A stretch of DNA of 36,506 nt from Vibrio jasicida CAIM 1864 = LMG 25398 (GTDB lineage Bacteria > Pseudomonadota > Gammaproteobacteria > Enterobacterales > Vibrionaceae): the NCBI RefSeq assembly GCF_000400365.1, contig NZ_BAOG01000032.1, positions 1-36,506 of the forward strand, read 5' to 3'. Position numbers and translations under genes: made by a program. The notes under the pieces are model-generated. The model was not told the origin of the DNA, did no database searches, and saw nothing but the letters and a program-made list of their open reading frames with translations. This document shows, piece by piece, positions 25,928-35,453 of this stretch; position 1 is the first letter of the stretch; every line of letters begins with the position of its first letter.

Positions 25928-26233
25928 ATGCAAAAGGAATTTGGCTTAGCGGACTACATGGCACGAGAGGGGCGCTTAATCATAACCGCACCAAGCTTTG
26001 ACCTCGATAGTTTTCCTGCTTTAGGTGAGCGTTTACTTGGACTGCTTTCCGCTACTGTTGTCGAAAAGCAATGGGATGCGGACATTCATTCTTGGCTGAT
26101 CGACTTTGAAGGTTGTCGATTGTTTATGAAAGCAGAGCATTACAGTGAAGCGATTTGGTTTGAAGCCTTAGCGATTGAAGAGAGCAGGGAAGAGTTGGAT
26201 TACCTAGCGGGATTGTTCCAACGCGGCTTCTAA
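25928..26233 (+). CDS. Small DUF3630-like protein, recQ operon
   Basis: A 101-residue soluble acidic protein with no signal peptide or membrane segment. HSWLIDFEGCRLFMKAEHYSEAIWFE resembles DUF3630; I recognise the family only loosely and know no function. AAGGAA precedes ATG 25928, which lies nine bases after the recQ stop, so the two are probably co-transcribed. A terminator follows 17 bases after the stop. Confidence 0.7.
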   Translation: MQKEFGLADYMAREGRLIITAPSFDLDSFPALGERLLGLLSATVVEKQWDADIHSWLIDFEGCRLFMKAEHYSEAIWFEALAIEESREELDYLAGLFQRGF

Positions 26234-26250
26234 AAAATAGAACTTTCACG

Positions 26251-26280
26251 AAAGGGTGTTTCACATGAAACGCCCTTTTT
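26251..26280 (+). terminator. Terminator of the recQ operon
   Basis: GGGTGTTTCA (26254-26263) and TGAAACGCCC (26266-26275) form the stem (one U-G pair) and are followed by TTTTT. The arms are themselves parS-like. Confidence 0.85.
26257..26272. promoter_or_regulatory. Degenerate parS-like site in a terminator stem
   Basis: TGTTTCACATGAAACG matches 14 of 16 parS bases; the central CG is changed to CA and the last A to G. ParB binding is doubtful because the centre is altered. Confidence 0.4.
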
Positions 26281-26311
26281 TGTGCTCAAACGTTTGCGTA
26301 ATACAGACCGC

Positions 26312-26339
26312 TTGCGAGTCAAATTGGTTAATGTATAAT
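26312..26339 (+). promoter_or_regulatory. Probable yhhQ promoter
   Basis: TTGCGA (26312-26317) and TATAAT (26334-26339) are separated by 16 bases, giving a leader of about 125 bases that contains the preQ1-like element. Confidence 0.6.
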
Positions 26340-26430
26340 CGCCCACCGCTTCGCTCAGAATGAGCTTAGCCAGTTTATTTTTTCATTTTACATTGTTGGT
26401 AAGAGTGCTTTTCTTTATTGAAAGGGCTCG

Positions 26431-26467
26431 ATTTGGGTTCCCTCACCCCCAAACCAAACTAAAAAGG
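26431..26467 (+). promoter_or_regulatory. preQ1-I-like riboswitch
   Basis: TTTGGG (26432-26437) pairs with CCCAAA (26448-26453) around the loop TTCCCTCACC, followed by the A-rich tail CCAAACTAAAAAGG. This is the compact H-type pseudoknot layout of preQ1-I, and closely parallels the Thermoanaerobacter aptamer as I recall it. CCT in the loop can pair with AGG of the tail, which is the Shine-Dalgarno of yhhQ, so ligand binding would block translation. The downstream gene, a queuosine-precursor transporter, fits. Confidence 0.68.
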
Positions 26468-26473
26468 TATCGC

Positions 26474-27148
26474 ATGAGTAACTTTACCCCTGCGCAGCAG
26501 CGCAACGCCCTTATCTATCTGGTTCTATTCCACCTAGTCATTATTGCATCTAGCAATTACCTAGTTCAGCTACCGTTTACTATCTTTGGCTTCCATACCA
26601 CTTGGGGCGCATTTACCTTCCCATTTATCTTTTTGGCTACCGACCTTACAGTTCGTATTTTCGGTGCAAAAATGGCGCGTAAGATCATTTTCTTAGTGAT
26701 GCTACCTGCATTGGCTGTTTCTTACTTCCTATCGGTGGTGTTCTTTGAAGGCCAATTCCAAGGCCTTGCTCACCTAGGGGAGTTCAACCTGTTCGTTGCT
26801 CGAATTGCGATTGCTAGCTTCATGGCTTACTTGCTTGGTCAAATCATGGATGTGCACGTGTTCAACCGTCTACGCCAGATGAAACAGTGGTGGGTGGCAC
26901 CAACGTGTTCAACGCTTTTTGGTAATGCACTTGATACCATTGCTTTCTTTGCCATTGCATTCTACCAAAGTCCAGATCCATTTATGGCGGAGCATTGGAC
27001 AGAAATCGCGCTGGTGGATTACGGATTCAAACTGATTATCAGTCTTGGTTTGTTCGTTCCTATGTACGGTGTACTACTGAATTACCTAATTAAGAAGCTG
27101 ACTGCGGTGAACCCTGACTTTAAGGTGACGACAAGCGTTCAGTCTTAA
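26474..27148 (+). CDS. yhhQ: YhhQ-type queuosine precursor (preQ0/preQ1) transporter
   Basis: A 224-residue, six-helix inner-membrane protein of the VUT-1/QueT-like COG1738 family, which imports 7-deazaguanine precursors for queuosine tRNA modification. Family features are SNYLVQLPF near helix 1, FPFIFLATDLTVRIFG, RIAIASFMAYLLGQIMDVHVF and TLFGNALDTIAFFAIAFY. ATG 26474 gives the E. coli-like length and has AAGG six bases upstream within the riboswitch tail; an open extension to 26360 would be translated through the riboswitch and is rejected. It is monocistronic. Confidence 0.9.
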   Translation: MSNFTPAQQRNALIYLVLFHLVIIASSNYLVQLPFTIFGFHTTWGAFTFPFIFLATDLTVRIFGAKMARKIIFLVMLPALAVSYFLSVVFFEGQFQGLAHLGEFNLFVARIAIASFMAYLLGQIMDVHVFNRLRQMKQWWVAPTCSTLFGNALDTIAFFAIAFYQSPDPFMAEHWTEIALVDYGFKLIISLGLFVPMYGVLLNYLIKKLTAVNPDFKVTTSVQS

Positions 27149-27165
27149 TATCAGTGGGAACCCCG

Positions 27166-27198
27166 AAAGCCGCTTGCTTAAATCAAGCGGCTTTTTTG
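27166..27198 (+). terminator. Intrinsic terminator of yhhQ
   Basis: AAGCCGCTTG (27167-27176) and CAAGCGGCTT (27184-27193) form a 10-pair stem followed by a T run. Confidence 0.93.
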
Positions 27199-27311
27199 TA
27201 CCTGCTTACTGGGATTTAGAGGGTTTTGTACAGCGTGGGGAGCAATTAGATCATGGGTGTCCAAAAGCTCCATGAGCTGTGCGCAGGTAAAACTCGACAA
27301 AGCTTAACAAT

Positions 27312-27338
27312 AAAAAAGGCCCTAATAAGGACCTTTCT
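27312..27338 (-). terminator. Terminator of the rhlB-gppA unit
   Basis: AAAGGCCC and GGACCTTT pair with one internal mismatch around TAATAA. On the minus strand a T run follows (AAAAAA at 27312-27317). It lies about 25 bases past the gppA stop. The 27199-27311 interval holds no recognised gene. Confidence 0.7.
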
Positions 27339-27363
27339 TTAAACAATCATTGAGTGATGGTGA

Positions 27364-28857
27364 TTAACTTGTGACGACGCTAAGCGGCCAGCCAATATCA
27401 GTCTGACGGTTGGATTCAATTTCCAACTCAGCGGCTGTTAATGGGTTTGCATCAAGCCAGTTAGCATCAATGTTCAGTGTTAACTTGTCGCCTTCTGCAT
27501 TTAGCGTGACTTTTGGTTCCAGCGCTGGGTTACGGCGATGGCTCAATAGTACGGCAAGGCGTAATAAACGAAGTAATCGCTTACCACTAGTTCCAGACAG
27601 CGCGTGCTGCTCTGGTAAAGAGGTGAGCTGCTCACGGTAACGTCGAACGATTTCACCGATAACAAACTTCTGAGCGCGCGTATAACCAGGTAAGTCCAAA
27701 TGTTGTAGTAGGTAAGCGCTGTGCTCACCGCCTTTCTTGAAATCGATAGTTAGCCCGATTTCGTGCAACTTGGCCGTTGTTTCTAGCAGTACTTTACCTT
27801 GTGGTTCTGCTACCCATTCGTCACCACCGACTTGTTCAAGCAATCTGCTCGCAAGGTTTGCTACTTGTTCACCATATTGGCAATCCAATTGGTAACGACT
27901 CTGTACGCTGCAAATAGTACGTGCACGAATGTCATTTTGACGAAGTTCGTCGACCATCTCATACACTAAGCCTTCACGCAGTGCGCCGCCAGCCAATGTC
28001 ATCGCATCAATTTCTAGTAACTCGAATATGGCGATAAGAATGGATAAACCACTTGGGAAGACTAACGCGCGTTCTAGGGTAAGTCCCTCGATATCGAGTT
28101 CTTCTAAGTGATCGGCAAGCATGGCTTGTTTTTGCAGACGCTTGAGTTTGGCATGAGTAATGACTTCGTCCATACCTTGCGCAAGCATGATCTCTTGCAG
28201 AGCCTGAACTGTGCCAGAAGCGCCAACACAGACATCCCAACCTAGCTCTGTATACTGCTCCAGAATCGGTTTGAGTGTTTGTTTTGCGCCTTCTATAGCG
28301 GCTTCAAAGTTACGTGCATTGAGCTGGCGGTCTTTGAAGAAGTTTTCCAACCAAGTGACACAGCCCATTTTTAAACTGGTGAGTGCTTTGGCTTCAAAAC
28401 CTTCGCCGATGATCAGTTCGGTACTTGCGCCACCAATGTCAACCACCAAACGGCGGCCACTGCCGCCAGAAGTGTGAGCAACACCTTTATATATAGTGGC
28501 GGCTTCTTCTTCACCGGTAATCACTTCGATAGGCAGACCTAAAATTTGGTTCGCCTTCTCTAGAAAAACATCCACATTAGTCGCGGTACGCAATGTCGCG
28601 GTACCGACGATGCGGATGTTCTGTTTAGGAATGTCCTGCAAGCGTTCTGCAAATAGACTTAAGCAGTCCCATCCTCGCTGCATAGCTTCCGTACTAAGAG
28701 AATTATGTTCATCTAAGCCCGCTGCTAGACGAACTTTGCGCTTAATTTTAGCCATGGTTTGAACGCTGCCATCGATGTGACGCACAACGAGCATGTGAAA
28801 ACTGTTCGACCCGAGGTCGATGGCGGCGTATAGCGGTGATGATCCTGCTTGACTCAT
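27364..28857 (-). CDS. gppA: pppGpp phosphohydrolase GppA (Ppx/GppA family)
   Basis: GppA converts pppGpp to ppGpp and belongs to the actin-like Ppx/GppA phosphatases. The 497-residue length fits GppA (E. coli 494). Phosphate-loop motifs are [16 protein letters not shown] and [14 protein letters not shown], with [11 protein letters not shown] and [16 protein letters not shown] between, and a C-terminal HD-like helical domain ([18 protein letters not shown]). The short Ppx cannot be wholly excluded, but the rhlB neighbour and length favour GppA. ATG 28857 lies 19 bases after the rhlB stop; a longer upstream frame overlaps rhlB and is rejected. Confidence 0.9.
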   Translation of the reverse strand: MSQAGSSPLYAAIDLGSNSFHMLVVRHIDGSVQTMAKIKRKVRLAAGLDEHNSLSTEAMQRGWDCLSLFAERLQDIPKQNIRIVGTATLRTATNVDVFLEKANQILGLPIEVITGEEEAATIYKGVAHTSGGSGRRLVVDIGGASTELIIGEGFEAKALTSLKMGCVTWLENFFKDRQLNARNFEAAIEGAKQTLKPILEQYTELGWDVCVGASGTVQALQEIMLAQGMDEVITHAKLKRLQKQAMLADHLEELDIEGLTLERALVFPSGLSILIAIFELLEIDAMTLAGGALREGLVYEMVDELRQNDIRARTICSVQSRYQLDCQYGEQVANLASRLLEQVGGDEWVAEPQGKVLLETTAKLHEIGLTIDFKKGGEHSAYLLQHLDLPGYTRAQKFVIGEIVRRYREQLTSLPEQHALSGTSGKRLLRLLRLAVLLSHRRNPALEPKVTLNAEGDKLTLNIDANWLDANPLTAAELEIESNRQTDIGWPLSVVTS

Positions 28858-28876
28858 AAACGACTTCAGTTTCCTA

Positions 28877-30190
28877 TTATGATTGTTTTGGCGCTGATTG
28901 ACGTGGCTGACGAGGACGGCGTCCTTGCGGCTTACGGTTACCAGAGCGAGTACCACCTGTATTGGTGCGGCGTTGCTGAGTACGAGGTGCACGCATACGA
29001 AGTGGAGCTGGCAATTCCTGAATCAATGCCGATGCATCGTAATCAGAAACTGGGATTGCATGCTCAATGTATTCTTCGATAGGTGGCAAGTTGATTGCGT
29101 AATCTTCACAAGCAAAGCTGATTGAGTGACCACTTGCACCTGCACGACCAGTACGACCGATACGGTGAACGTAATCTTCACAATCATCAGGTAAGTCGAA
29201 GTTAAATACGTGTGTTACTTGAGGAATATGTAGACCACGTGCCGCAACGTCGGTTGCTACGAGTAGGTCAACTTCACCGCGAGTGAATTGTTCAAGAATC
29301 TTTTCACGTTTCTTCTGTGGAACGTCGCCAGTCAATAGACCAACACGGTGTCCGTCTGCCGCTAGGTGACCCCAGATTGACTCACACTTGTGTTTGGTGT
29401 TTGCAAAAACGATCGCACGATCTGGCCATTCTTCTTCAATCAAAGTTTGAAGTAGTGCCATCTTATCTTCGTTAGAAGGGTAGAAAAGTTCTTCTTGGAT
29501 GCGGTGACCTGTTTTTTGTTCAGGCTCAACCACAACATGCTCAGGGTTATGCATGTGCTCGAAGGCAAGTTCTTGTACACGGTAAGAAAGCGTTGCTGAG
29601 AAAAGCATGTTCAAACGCTCTTTTGGCTCAGGCATACGGCGGAACAAGAAACGGATGTCTTTGATAAAGCCTAGGTCAAACATACGGTCTGCTTCATCCA
29701 AAACAACTGCTTGAATGTTGTTTAGGTTGAAGACGCGCTGTTTGTAGAAATCAATAATACGACCAGTCGTACCGATCAGGATATCGACGCCGTCTTGAAG
29801 CTTATTTAGTTGCTTATCGTAGCTTTCGCCACCGTAAGCCAGTGCTGCTTTAAGACCAGTACTTGCGATCAAAGGCTCAGCATCGTTGTAGATCTGAATC
29901 GCTAGCTCACGTGTTGGTGCCATGATAATTGCACGCGGTTGTGTCGGCTTGCGGCCTTCATGTTCTGGTGTCGTCAGAAGGTGGTTGAAAGTTGCAGTAA
30001 GAAACGCGAGGGTCTTACCAGTGCCCGTTTGGGCCTGGCCTGCAATGTCTTGGCCGGTGAGCAGTACCGGCAACGCCAAGGCTTGGATAGGGGTACAAAA
30101 CTCGAACCCTTTTTTTTCCAATCCTTCAATAACTTGGGGCTTTAAATCCAAATCGGCGAACTTTTGCTCTGTGATATGCGTCTTTTTCAT
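28877..30190 (-). CDS. rhlB: ATP-dependent RNA helicase RhlB
   Basis: A DEAD-box helicase that, in the RNA degradosome, feeds structured RNA to PNPase via RNase E. Motifs in the 437-residue protein are Q-motif [71 protein letters not shown] and [32 protein letters not shown] is characteristic of RhlB. The C-terminal 45 residues are Arg/Gln/Pro-rich and probably bind RNA. It is first gene of rhlB-gppA and divergent from trxA. Confidence 0.95.
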   Translation of the reverse strand: MKKTHITEQKFADLDLKPQVIEGLEKKGFEFCTPIQALALPVLLTGQDIAGQAQTGTGKTLAFLTATFNHLLTTPEHEGRKPTQPRAIIMAPTRELAIQIYNDAEPLIASTGLKAALAYGGESYDKQLNKLQDGVDILIGTTGRIIDFYKQRVFNLNNIQAVVLDEADRMFDLGFIKDIRFLFRRMPEPKERLNMLFSATLSYRVQELAFEHMHNPEHVVVEPEQKTGHRIQEELFYPSNEDKMALLQTLIEEEWPDRAIVFANTKHKCESIWGHLAADGHRVGLLTGDVPQKKREKILEQFTRGEVDLLVATDVAARGLHIPQVTHVFNFDLPDDCEDYVHRIGRTGRAGASGHSISFACEDYAINLPPIEEYIEHAIPVSDYDASALIQELPAPLRMRAPRTQQRRTNTGGTRSGNRKPQGRRPRQPRQSAPKQS

Positions 30191-30301
30191 AGCTATAGAA
30201 TATCAGCTAAAGCTTGCAATACGAAAGTAAATACATTCCAATAGGGCATCTATTTACTGGTTATCATCCAACCAGTTTCGAAAAACACATTGGAGTGGAA
30301 G

Positions 30302-30628
30302 ATGAGTGATAAGATTTTGCAGCTTACTGATGACGGTTTTGAAAACGACGTAATCAACGCTGCAGGCCCGGTTCTAGTGGATTTCTGGGCAGAATGGTGT
30401 GGTCCTTGTAAAATGATTGCTCCAATTCTGGACGAGATCGCTGACGAGTACGAAGGCAAGCTCACTATCGGTAAACTAAACATTGACCATAACGCGGGTA
30501 CACCACCTAAGTTTGGTATTCGCGGCATTCCAACGCTACTGTTATTTAAAGACGGTAACGTAGCGGCAACGAAAGTTGGTGCTTTGTCTAAGACTCAGTT
30601 AAAAGAGTTCTTGGACGCAAACCTATAA
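30302..30628 (+). CDS. trxA: Thioredoxin 1
   Basis: A cytosolic 12-kDa dithiol reductant for ribonucleotide reductase, PAPS reductase and other proteins. The 108-residue protein has active-site WCGPC (C33, C36), the buried Asp27 in VDFWAEW, and the cis-Pro loop [17 protein letters not shown] 30302 follows GGAGTGGAAG. The leader contains a hairpin ACTGGTT/AACCAGT (30256-30276) of unknown role. Rho is the next gene, as in E. coli, but a terminator separates them. Confidence 0.97.
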   Translation: MSDKILQLTDDGFENDVINAAGPVLVDFWAEWCGPCKMIAPILDEIADEYEGKLTIGKLNIDHNAGTPPKFGIRGIPTLLLFKDGNVAATKVGALSKTQLKEFLDANL

Positions 30629-30646
30629 TCACCAAGTGATTACAGA

Positions 30647-30684
30647 CAAAACCGTGCAATGTAACAATGCGCGGTTTTGTTTTT
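30647..30684 (+). terminator. Intrinsic terminator of trxA
   Basis: CAAAACCG-TGCA (30647-30658) pairs with TGC-GCGGTTTTG (30668-30679) and runs into TTTTT. Confidence 0.88.
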
Positions 30685-30824
30685 CTAACTCTGGACTAGA
30701 ATATTAATTAGTGCTAACTTATCGCGCGTTAATTGAACAAATTTCTCTTCTTGGTCGATCCTGAGACCAAATCCATCTTAACTAGAAAACAGATCTTATT
30801 TTGACTAAACAAGCATCCACCACC
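30685..30824 (+). promoter_or_regulatory. rho leader region
   Basis: A TAGAAT (30697-30702) may be the -10. A hairpin TTGGTC/GACCAA (30751-30770) precedes a C-containing, G-poor, unstructured stretch up to the start codon. In E. coli the rho leader is a Rho-dependent autoregulatory attenuator; the composition here would allow the same, which is inference. Confidence 0.4.
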
Positions 30825-32084
30825 ATGAATCTTACTGAACTGAAGAACAGACCAGTATCTGACCTTGTAAAGCTTGGCGAAAGCCTAGGTCTTGAGAACC
30901 TAGCTCGTCTAAGAAAACAAGACATCATCTTCGCTATTCTTAAAGCGCACGCGAAAGGCGGCGAAGACATCTTTGGCGATGGGGTTCTGGAGATTCTGCA
31001 AGACGGCTTTGGTTTCCTACGTAGCGCAGACAGCTCATACCTTGCTGGCCCTGATGATATCTACGTTTCGCCAAGTCAGATTCGTCGTTTTAACCTACGT
31101 ACTGGTGACTCAATTGCTGGTAAGATTCGTCCACCAAAAGACGGTGAGCGTTACTTTGCCCTTCTGAAAGTCAACACCGTAAACGACGACAAACCAGATA
31201 ACGCTCGTAACAAGATCCTATTCGAGAACTTAACGCCTCTACACGCGAATGAGCGTATGGTTATGGAGCGCGGTAATGGTTCTACAGAAGATATCACAGC
31301 ACGTGTTTTAGATTTGGCATCACCAATCGGTAAAGGCCAACGTGGTTTGATTGTTGCTCCGCCGAAAGCGGGTAAAACAATGCTTCTGCAAAACATTGCT
31401 CAAAGCATCGCATACAACCACCCTGAGTGTGAGTTGATGGTACTTCTAATCGACGAACGTCCGGAAGAAGTGACAGAGATGCAGCGTCTAGTTAAAGGTG
31501 AAGTAGTAGCGTCAACATTCGATGAGCCAGCTTCTCGCCACGTACAAGTAGCAGAAATGGTAATCGAGAAAGCAAAACGTCTTGTTGAACACAAGAAAGA
31601 CGTGGTTATCTTGCTTGACTCTATTACTCGTCTAGCTCGTGCATACAACACCGTAGTGCCTTCATCAGGTAAAGTACTAACTGGTGGTGTGGATGCAAAC
31701 GCACTACACCGTCCTAAGCGTTTCTTCGGTGCAGCTCGTAACGTAGAAGAAGGCGGCAGCTTAACTATCATCGCAACAGCGCTAGTCGATACTGGCTCTA
31801 AAATGGATGAAGTTATCTACGAAGAGTTTAAGGGTACAGGTAACATGGAACTGCACTTGAACCGTAAGATTGCTGAAAAGCGTGTATTCCCTGCGATTGA
31901 TTTCAACCGCAGTGGTACGCGTCGTGAAGAGCTACTAACGAAGACAGACGAACTACAGAAGATGTGGATTCTACGTAAGATTGTTCACCCAATGGGTGAA
32001 ACTGACGCGATGGAGTTCCTAATCGATAAGCTAGCGATGACGAAGACCAACGACGAGTTCTTCGATGCAATGCGTCGTCAATAG
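30825..32084 (+). CDS. rho: Transcription termination factor Rho
   Basis: Rho is a hexameric RNA-dependent ATPase that ends transcription at C-rich unstructured RNA. The protein is nearly identical to E. coli Rho over its full 419 residues: N-terminal [14 protein letters not shown], cold-shock-like RNA-binding segment ([23 protein letters not shown]), Walker A PPKAGKTM, Walker [11 protein letters not shown]-loop [18 protein letters not shown] and R-loop [15 protein letters not shown] 30825 is chosen because it gives exactly the E. coli length; an in-frame TTG at 30801 would add eight residues. Neither has a good Shine-Dalgarno. Confidence 0.98.
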   Translation: MNLTELKNRPVSDLVKLGESLGLENLARLRKQDIIFAILKAHAKGGEDIFGDGVLEILQDGFGFLRSADSSYLAGPDDIYVSPSQIRRFNLRTGDSIAGKIRPPKDGERYFALLKVNTVNDDKPDNARNKILFENLTPLHANERMVMERGNGSTEDITARVLDLASPIGKGQRGLIVAPPKAGKTMLLQNIAQSIAYNHPECELMVLLIDERPEEVTEMQRLVKGEVVASTFDEPASRHVQVAEMVIEKAKRLVEHKKDVVILLDSITRLARAYNTVVPSSGKVLTGGVDANALHRPKRFFGAARNVEEGGSLTIIATALVDTGSKMDEVIYEEFKGTGNMELHLNRKIAEKRVFPAIDFNRSGTRREELLTKTDELQKMWILRKIVHPMGETDAMEFLIDKLAMTKTNDEFFDAMRRQ

Positions 32085-32109
32085 TCTCAGATAAGTAATT
32101 CTGCGAAGG

Positions 32110-32134
32110 GCCACCGTATATCGGTGGCTTTTTT
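32110..32134 (+). terminator. Intrinsic terminator of rho
   Basis: GCCACCG (32110-32116) and CGGTGGC (32122-32128) pair around TATAT and are followed by six T. Confidence 0.94.
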
Positions 32135-32190
32135 ATTGCTTTCTCCCGATAGAAGCAGCAGAATGAAGAAAATGTTATCGGGAGGTTAAC

Positions 32191-33183
32191 ATGCAACAAG
32201 GAATGTTGTCGTCATTACTCCTGAGCTTGTCACTTATCACATTACCTGCAACGTTATCTGCGAAGGAAATGCAGGAAACCGTGGTAGAGCAGTGGCTTCA
32301 GGATACCCACATACAGACCAAAGTATCTGAATTGCTCGATTATGCAGTCAGAGACGAGGTCGACTCGCTTAAATTCGCTCTCGACCGACTTGCTTTCCCT
32401 CAACAAGAAGTCGTCCGTTTTCTTTTGCTCGAAAAGCTTGAGCAACAAGAAATCATCCTTACGCCAAGAATGGCCATTTTTGTCGAATCCCAAATCAGTA
32501 TTACGCCAACCTATCAAGTGCTTGAGCGTGGTGATGGTTATGAGTTCAGCATACCCGCATTTAACTTTCCTGCGGTGGCAAGCCGTTTGATCAAACGCTG
32601 GAAGCAAGACCAAAGCACGTTGGAGTTTGTATTGGAAGCAGAGCGCCAAGAACTCAACCTTAAAGATTGGCTTACCGGTACATCGCAGCAAATACAAGCT
32701 CGAGAGGCATTATTGATCCGCGAATTAGACAGCTTATCTCCAGATGCACTTGAGGCAATCACTAAACAGTTAACTCATGCAAACGTTACTAGCTGGTTAC
32801 CTTCTACAGCCGTTGTCGTACGTTTAGCACAAGTGAGTCAAAATGAGGCGATGTATGATCTGCTGTGGCGAATGCGTGCTGATTACAACAGCCAAACTGA
32901 GCTTACAAGGTTAGCGGAAGTTGGTGATGCATTCTCTTTGCAGCAATTGATGAGCTCTACTGTTAATCCAACTTTAAAACCCTATGCAATTGAGCTTCTG
33001 ACGAGATCCAATCCTCTTACTTCCGACGTAAAACAGTTTCTGATCGCTAAAATGGCGCTTTCTGAGGAAGCTACTTTAGTGGCCAGAGAGCTAGCGAAAC
33101 AAGGGCATCAATCTTGGCTGGAAGAGTTAGTGTCAAACAATCGCCAAGTCAAAGCTCGGCAGATTGAAAAGTTCTTGGAATAA
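32191..33183 (+). CDS. Exported helical-repeat protein of unknown function
   Basis: I do not recognise this 330-residue protein. It has a Sec signal peptide (MQQGMLSSLLLSLSLITLPA, probable cleavage after LSA near residue 24), so the mature form is likely periplasmic. The rest is predicted helical and leucine-rich, without Cys in obvious motifs; recurrent stretches such as LKPYAIELLTRSNPLTSDVK and ALSEEATLVARELAKQGHQ suggest HEAT-like repeats. GGGAGG lies just upstream of ATG 32191. It is flanked by terminators on both sides and so is probably a single-gene unit. Confidence 0.75.
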   Translation: MQQGMLSSLLLSLSLITLPATLSAKEMQETVVEQWLQDTHIQTKVSELLDYAVRDEVDSLKFALDRLAFPQQEVVRFLLLEKLEQQEIILTPRMAIFVESQISITPTYQVLERGDGYEFSIPAFNFPAVASRLIKRWKQDQSTLEFVLEAERQELNLKDWLTGTSQQIQAREALLIRELDSLSPDALEAITKQLTHANVTSWLPSTAVVVRLAQVSQNEAMYDLLWRMRADYNSQTELTRLAEVGDAFSLQQLMSSTVNPTLKPYAIELLTRSNPLTSDVKQFLIAKMALSEEATLVARELAKQGHQSWLEELVSNNRQVKARQIEKFLE

Positions 33184-33250
33184 CTGTTCCTGAATTAAGC
33201 GTTCTTCAAGGCTCGATTCTTGTCGCTGCGTAGCTCACATACCCACACAA

Positions 33251-33281
33251 AATAGGAGGATCTTAGCGTCCTCCTATTTGT
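33251..33281 (+). terminator. Probable terminator of the exported-protein gene
   Basis: AATAGGAGGA (33251-33260) and TCCTCCTATT (33269-33278) form a strong 10-pair stem, but the T tract after it is poor (TGTT). A TATACT at 33282-33287 just beyond may be the ubiD -10. Confidence 0.7.
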
Positions 33282-33319
33282 TATACTGCGAATAATTTAA
33301 TCAGCCAGCATGAAGGCCT

Positions 33320-35173
33320 ATGAGTTTTAAGGATTTACGCGAATTTATCGACCACCTAGAACAGAAAGGTCGACTTAAACGCATCACTCACCCCGTCGAT
33401 CCCGCTTACGAAATGACAGAAATAAGTGACCGCACCTTGCGTGCTGGTGGCCCGGCACTGTTGTTTGAGAATCCAATTGGCTACGACGTACCTGTTTTGA
33501 CGAACCTATTTGGTACGCCAGAACGTGTCGCAATTGGCATGGGGCGCGAAGACGTTAAAGAATTAAGAGAAGTCGGTAAGCTGCTGGCTTATTTAAAAGA
33601 ACCTGAGCCACCAAAAGGCTTTAAAGACGCCTTAGAAAAACTGCCAGTGTTCAAGCAAGTATTGAACATGCCAGCCAAGCGTCTACGTAAAGCGCCGTGC
33701 CAAGACATTGTACGGCAAGGTGATGAAGTCGATTTGGATAAAATCCCAGTGATGAGCTGCTGGGCAGAAGACGTTGCGCCACTGCTTACGTGGGGTTTAA
33801 CTGTGACTAAAGGTCCGAATAAGAAACGTCAGAACCTAGGTATTTATCGCCAGCAGAAAATTGCCAAGAATAAAATTATCATGCGTTGGTTAGCTCACCG
33901 TGGTGGTGCGCTTGACCTGCGCGATTGGATGGAAACCAATCCAGGGAAACCTTTTCCTGTTTCGGTCGCTTTTGGTGCAGACCCTGCGACCATTCTTGGC
34001 GCAGTAACACCCGTGCCAGATACGCTATCGGAATATGCATTTGCTGGTTTACTGCGCGGCAGCAAAACTGAAGTCGTGAAGTCAATCAGTAATGATTTGG
34101 AAGTGCCAGCGAGTGCGGAAATCGTTATGGAAGGTTATATCGACCCGAACGAGTTTGCCGATGAAGGCCCTTACGGTGACCACACCGGCTACTATAACGA
34201 AAAAGAAAAGCACCACGTATTTACCATTACGCACATTACTATGCGTAAGGACCCAATTTATCACAGTACCTACACCGGTCGTCCGCCAGATGAACCGGCT
34301 GTATTGGGTGTGGCATTAAACGAAGTGTTTGTGCCTATTTTGCAAAAGCAGTTCCCAGAGATTGAAGACTTCTATCTACCGCCGGAAGGGTGTTCGTACC
34401 GAATGGCAGTCGTCACCATGAAGAAGCAGTACCCAGGACATGCCAAGCGCGTAATGATGGGCGTGTGGTCTTTCTTACGTCAATTCATGTATACCAAGTT
34501 TGTTATTGTGTGCGATGAATCGGTAAACGCACGAGATTGGAATGATGTCGTGAAAGCCATGTCAGAGCATATGGATCCTGTGCGTGATACCTTGATGATA
34601 GATAACACGCCAATCGACTCGCTCGACTTTGCTTCACCAGTGGTTGGTCTTGGATCCAAGATGGGTTTAGATGCAACCATTAAGTGGGATGCCGAGCTGG
34701 CGACGCGAACCAAGGTCACTGAACGAGACAGTAAAGCGATTACCGAAGCAGAACTGAATGAGTTGAAACAGCAACGTCCTGAGATTGTTGATATCTACCT
34801 ACCAGCCACAGCAAACAACCAATTTGCTGTTGTAACAATGAAGAAAGACCAAGCTGGTCAATCTCAAGCATTGATGGAATACCTGTGGGACTTCTTTGCT
34901 CGGTACACGGATAACAAATTCATTATTTTGTGCGACGATGACGTCAATGCACAAGATTGGAATGACATCATTTGGGCTGTGACAACTCGAATGGATCCAG
35001 ACAGAGATACCACTCAAGTTCGTGGTAAGGCGGGTAGCTCATCTAAACTTGGGCTCGATGCGACCAATAAGTTTGAATCTGAAGCCACACGCGAATGGGG
35101 TACGCCTATCAAAAAAGATCCTAAACTTGTGGCTAAAGTCGATGAGATTTGGGACCAGTTAGGTATTCTATGA
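33320..35173 (+). CDS. ubiD: UbiD, prFMN-dependent 4-hydroxy-3-polyprenylbenzoate decarboxylase
   Basis: UbiD decarboxylates the polyprenylated 4-hydroxybenzoate intermediate of ubiquinone synthesis using prenylated FMN supplied by UbiX. The N-terminal two-thirds matches E. coli UbiD closely, including NLGIYRQQ, the HRGGA cofactor-site segment, and [12 protein letters not shown] with catalytic Glu residues. The protein is 617 residues, about 120 longer than E. coli, because part of the C-terminal domain is duplicated in tandem (about 346-458 and 487-588). The terminal [11 protein letters not shown] ... DEIWDQLGI matches the E. coli end. Its stop overlaps the ferredoxin start (ATGA). Confidence 0.95.
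   Translation: MSFKDLREFIDHLEQKGRLKRITHPVDPAYEMTEISDRTLRAGGPALLFENPIGYDVPVLTNLFGTPERVAIGMGREDVKELREVGKLLAYLKEPEPPKGFKDALEKLPVFKQVLNMPAKRLRKAPCQDIVRQGDEVDLDKIPVMSCWAEDVAPLLTWGLTVTKGPNKKRQNLGIYRQQKIAKNKIIMRWLAHRGGALDLRDWMETNPGKPFPVSVAFGADPATILGAVTPVPDTLSEYAFAGLLRGSKTEVVKSISNDLEVPASAEIVMEGYIDPNEFADEGPYGDHTGYYNEKEKHHVFTITHITMRKDPIYHSTYTGRPPDEPAVLGVALNEVFVPILQKQFPEIEDFYLPPEGCSYRMAVVTMKKQYPGHAKRVMMGVWSFLRQFMYTKFVIVCDESVNARDWNDVVKAMSEHMDPVRDTLMIDNTPIDSLDFASPVVGLGSKMGLDATIKWDAELATRTKVTERDSKAITEAELNELKQQRPEIVDIYLPATANNQFAVVTMKKDQAGQSQALMEYLWDFFARYTDNKFIILCDDDVNAQDWNDIIWAVTTRMDPDRDTTQVRGKAGSSSKLGLDATNKFESEATREWGTPIKKDPKLVAKVDEIWDQLGIL
34355..35083 (+). repeat. Tandem domain duplication within ubiD
   Basis: Residues about 346-458 and 487-588 are homologous: [12 protein letters not shown] / [24 protein letters not shown] / [32 protein letters not shown] / [27 protein letters not shown] / MDPDRDT; LGLDAT-type ends. 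The DNA copies are diverged, so the duplication is old. Confidence 0.9.
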
Positions 35174-35439
35174 GTCATCAAGTCCACCTTCTACCAATGG
35201 ACGTTACGTTCCAAGTAAAAGAAGGGGAGACAGTGTTGGAAGCTGCGCTCAACAACAATATTCGCTTCCCACACCGTTGCCAAGTTGGCGCTTGCGCCAT
35301 GTGCATGTGTAAAAAGCTAACGGGCGAGGTGAGTTATCACCTCGAACCGATGCTAACCGAAAAAGAGCAACAGCAAGGCTGGATATTCCCTTGCCAAGCC
35401 TATACAGAAAGTAATTTAGTGCTTACTTTTGACGAGTAA
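35170..35439 (+). CDS. Small [2Fe-2S] ferredoxin between ubiD and fre
   Basis: An 89-residue plant-type ferredoxin. Cluster ligands are the CxxxxCxxC of CQVGACAMC and a fourth Cys in FPCQAY near the C-terminus; one additional Cys follows in [22 protein letters not shown] is the usual N-terminal fold start. ATG 35170 overlaps the ubiD TGA by four bases, and fre starts 14 bases after the stop, so the three are one operon. It may take electrons from the Fre reductase; the partner is not established. Confidence 0.9.
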   Translation: MSHQVHLLPMDVTFQVKEGETVLEAALNNNIRFPHRCQVGACAMCMCKKLTGEVSYHLEPMLTEKEQQQGWIFPCQAYTESNLVLTFDE

Positions 35440-35453
35440 GCGAGAGGAACACC

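Noticed and set aside
26360..26473. N-terminal extension of YhhQ
   Set aside because: It would be read through the riboswitch aptamer and exceed family length; ATG 26474 has the Shine-Dalgarno.
27253..27342. 29-codon ORF before the gppA terminator
   Set aside because: It runs through the terminator hairpin, has no ribosome site and looks like chance.
30256..30276. Hairpin in the trxA leader as a terminator or riboswitch
   Set aside because: It has no T run and no conserved aptamer features; it is a simple stem-loop of unknown role.
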